From Saccoglossus kowalevskii (lineage: Eukaryota > Hemichordata > Enteropneusta > Harrimaniidae), in assembly GCF_000003605.2 (NCBI RefSeq), contig NW_003151761.1, positions 144,564 to 182,517 of the forward strand: a stretch of 37,954 bases of DNA. Reading direction: 5' to 3'. Each line of letters opens with the position of its first letter. Position 1 is the stretch's first letter. Below the pieces are notes generated by a model. It was given only the letters and a program-made list of their open reading frames with translations, had not been told where the DNA came from and did not search any database. Made by a program: the position numbers and the translations under genes. This document shows, piece after piece, positions 36,401-37,954 of this stretch.

Positions 36401-37574
36401 ATTACCGCCTCTGATAAATGTTTGTACTTCTTGTCCCCTTGATTAAATTTCTGTTTGAAAGACACGATAACGTATTTTGTTAGTATATTCTGGTTGCTAG
36501 TAATGTTAAATTGGATAAATTGTAATGCTCTAATATTGACATGACAAACGGTAAATTGATCAATGATTCCTCCAGTACGATATGTTACGATAATTAGAAT
36601 AGATGGCTTGTATTGTCACTGCAAAATAATATTGTGATGTTCTTGCCTGCATAGCACGAGTTTGCCGACTTTAAAGCTAGCATCTGTCAAGTAATGCTTT
36701 CCCATTTATTGATGGGAGACTGAGAGATGTACGATAGCCTACAGTGGTTCTATATAGTTAATATATCGGTATTGGAAAATATTGAGACCTCGTTGTTTAA
36801 AAACTATAGGACAGTATTATCGCCTGCGTCTTTGTGTATTACTGAGAACTTGGGAATACACTGTGCGAATTGTTGACCTCGGTAATGCCGGGTAGCATAG
36901 GCAATTCCGAGCTGGGCTTTTATCAATGATGTTATTATTGTAATGTATTTTATAATCCATCTGCTTGAATCATGTCACTGGCCTAGTTTATATTACCCCC
37001 GTTAATTGTCTATGATTAGTATATGATTTATTAGTTTATTAAATTAGTTTTATTGATTCGCAATTTTGCCTTTTTTTGACCTTCAGTGTTTCGTTTTAAA
37101 GACTCGTTCGTATTCCCGTTCGTAATGTATACATCTCCTGAAAGCATAGATACATGCAAATTGCAGTGCGTATGCCGCACTAATGTTTGTCAAAGAGATT
37201 AGCCGACAGCCAATTTCGCTATTTGCTCTGATGACTATTCACTTGCAGTCAAGTGAATGGCCTCTGAATTGCACAAGTGTGTAACGTTGTAGGCTACATG
37301 TTGGACTGCAGTTTTTTTTTTTATCAGCTATTTTTCAAACGGATTTGTTTTTGTTTTACGTAAGACGACATCAGTAAACAAGATCCCTTTGAATGTTTGG
37401 TTCAAATAAGATTTGTTTACTATCCCGAGTTATAATACATCAAGTAGTGACCACTTTGTTTTCTGACTCTACTGCAAACGTTGAGTACAGCCCTGAACAT
37501 GTTTGCAAAACGTATTGAGAATTGTATTGAGTAATTTGTCAGGCTTTCCTGCTCCCATAATTTTTTAAATATAG
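30500..37574. other. Long stretch without a confident gene
   Basis: Includes the X-box at 31176. A minus-strand frame ending at 32744 follows a strong acceptor (ACCTATATCCCACTTTACTCCACAG, at about 32895) and has an AATAAA near 32628, so it may be a terminal exon of an unseen gene. A Cys-rich minus frame lies at 31969-32178. The 116-codon plus frame at 36096-36446 has hydrophobic patches but no other support. Confidence 0.4.
31176..31189. promoter_or_regulatory. X-box-like (RFX) palindrome upstream of the GPCR
   Basis: GTTGCCATGGAAAC matches both RFX half-sites. It lies about 0.9 kb upstream of the GPCR start codon on the transcribed strand's 5' side, a reasonable distance for a regulatory site. 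Function is inferred only from the motif. Confidence 0.3.
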
Positions 37575-37733
37575 TTATTATTTCGACAATTTTAACCAAA
37601 ATGCATATTCATTGTATCTAGTGATGTCCTGGCATTACCTCCATTTTGATAGATGTGTATTTTATCATGACATACAATGGCATGATGTGGAATTGGACGT
37701 TACAATGGGACTATCCATGCTTGCAGCGACCAG
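37575..37733 (+). CDS. Candidate internal exon at the right edge
   Basis: A 159-nt open stretch after a pyrimidine-rich acceptor (TTTCCTGCTCCC...AAATATAG) and before the donor CAG|GTAAAA, symmetrical in phase 2-2. It encodes about 52 residues rich in Tyr, His and Trp, with one Cys; no domain is recognised. An alternative frame starting at ATG 37682 would also reach this donor. Partner exons upstream were not identified, and downstream exons would lie outside the window. Confidence 0.18.
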
Positions 37734-37954
37734 GTAAAATATGTGGGCGTTTTATTTGGTAGAGAGTTTGTTTTGTTTGCATAAGTTTTGTCGATGATTC
37801 GTTGCCATGCATTAGGCTGCGTTTTTGTTATATTATTATTTATTTTAAGTAGCTAAATTAGGACAATGCGATTTTATTATGTTCGAGTATGTTATTACTG
37901 TTCACGTATATTTCAAGTTTCTGAATATAGTCGTCGGAAAGTGAAAGTTCTACA

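Noticed and set aside
36096-36446. 116-codon plus-strand frame with hydrophobic patches
   Set aside because: No recognised domain, no poly(A) or promoter support, and length within chance expectation.
1-37954. Some seventy open frames of 60-116 codons on both strands
   Set aside because: With about two thirds A+T, the stop frequency is near 7% per codon. A rough calculation gives some 50-70 frames of this size, and one or two above 110 codons, by chance alone. Only the 417-residue GPCR is far outside that.
1-37954. CRISPR arrays, rRNA genes, bacterial operons, viral genes
   Set aside because: No regularly spaced repeats, rRNA motifs, tightly packed frames or viral hallmark proteins were seen.

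Overview
This window looks like a gene-poor, AT-rich stretch (roughly one third G+C, judged by eye) of an invertebrate animal nuclear genome. The reasons are one clear intronless seven-transmembrane receptor of the neuropeptide type, GT...AG splice signals, AATAAA-type poly(A) signals, long (AT)n microsatellites, and small non-autonomous transposons. The species cannot be named from the sequence; a marine deuterostome or a lophotrochozoan would fit. No bacterial operon, CRISPR array, rRNA or tRNA was seen.

Layout. 1-101: the open left edge of a possible membrane-protein exon. 1105-3230 (minus strand): a candidate three-exon gene for a 75-residue secretory-pathway, single-pass membrane protein; its second intron holds a foldback element. 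3.3-7.5 kb: no convincing gene, an eroded hAT-like MITE and an RFX-type X-box. 7573-7697: a 125-bp MITE flanked by TTAA. 10.4-11.0 kb: a possible solo LTR with an internal degenerate minisatellite, then a cluster of CCATGGCAA motifs. 11.5-20 kb: no gene recognised, some microsatellites and one 26-bp duplication. 20137-21354: a recent tandem duplication of about 610 bp. 24272-25118: a much older, diverged tandem duplication. 26454-26546: a long (AT)n tract. 27.0-28.5 kb (minus): possible exons of a secreted peptide. 28781-28905: the second MITE copy, in inverted orientation. 29049-30302 (minus): the GPCR, the only confident gene, with its poly(A) signal at 28942-28947. 30.5-37.5 kb: no convincing gene. 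37575-37733: a possible exon at the right edge.

Most open frames of 60-116 codons here are about as many and as long as chance predicts at this base composition, so they are not called as genes. Apart from the GPCR, every coding call is a low-to-moderate hypothesis built from splice signals, phase compatibility and hydrophobicity. No functional link between the genes is apparent. The best candidate for something undescribed is the small membrane protein at 1376-3208.
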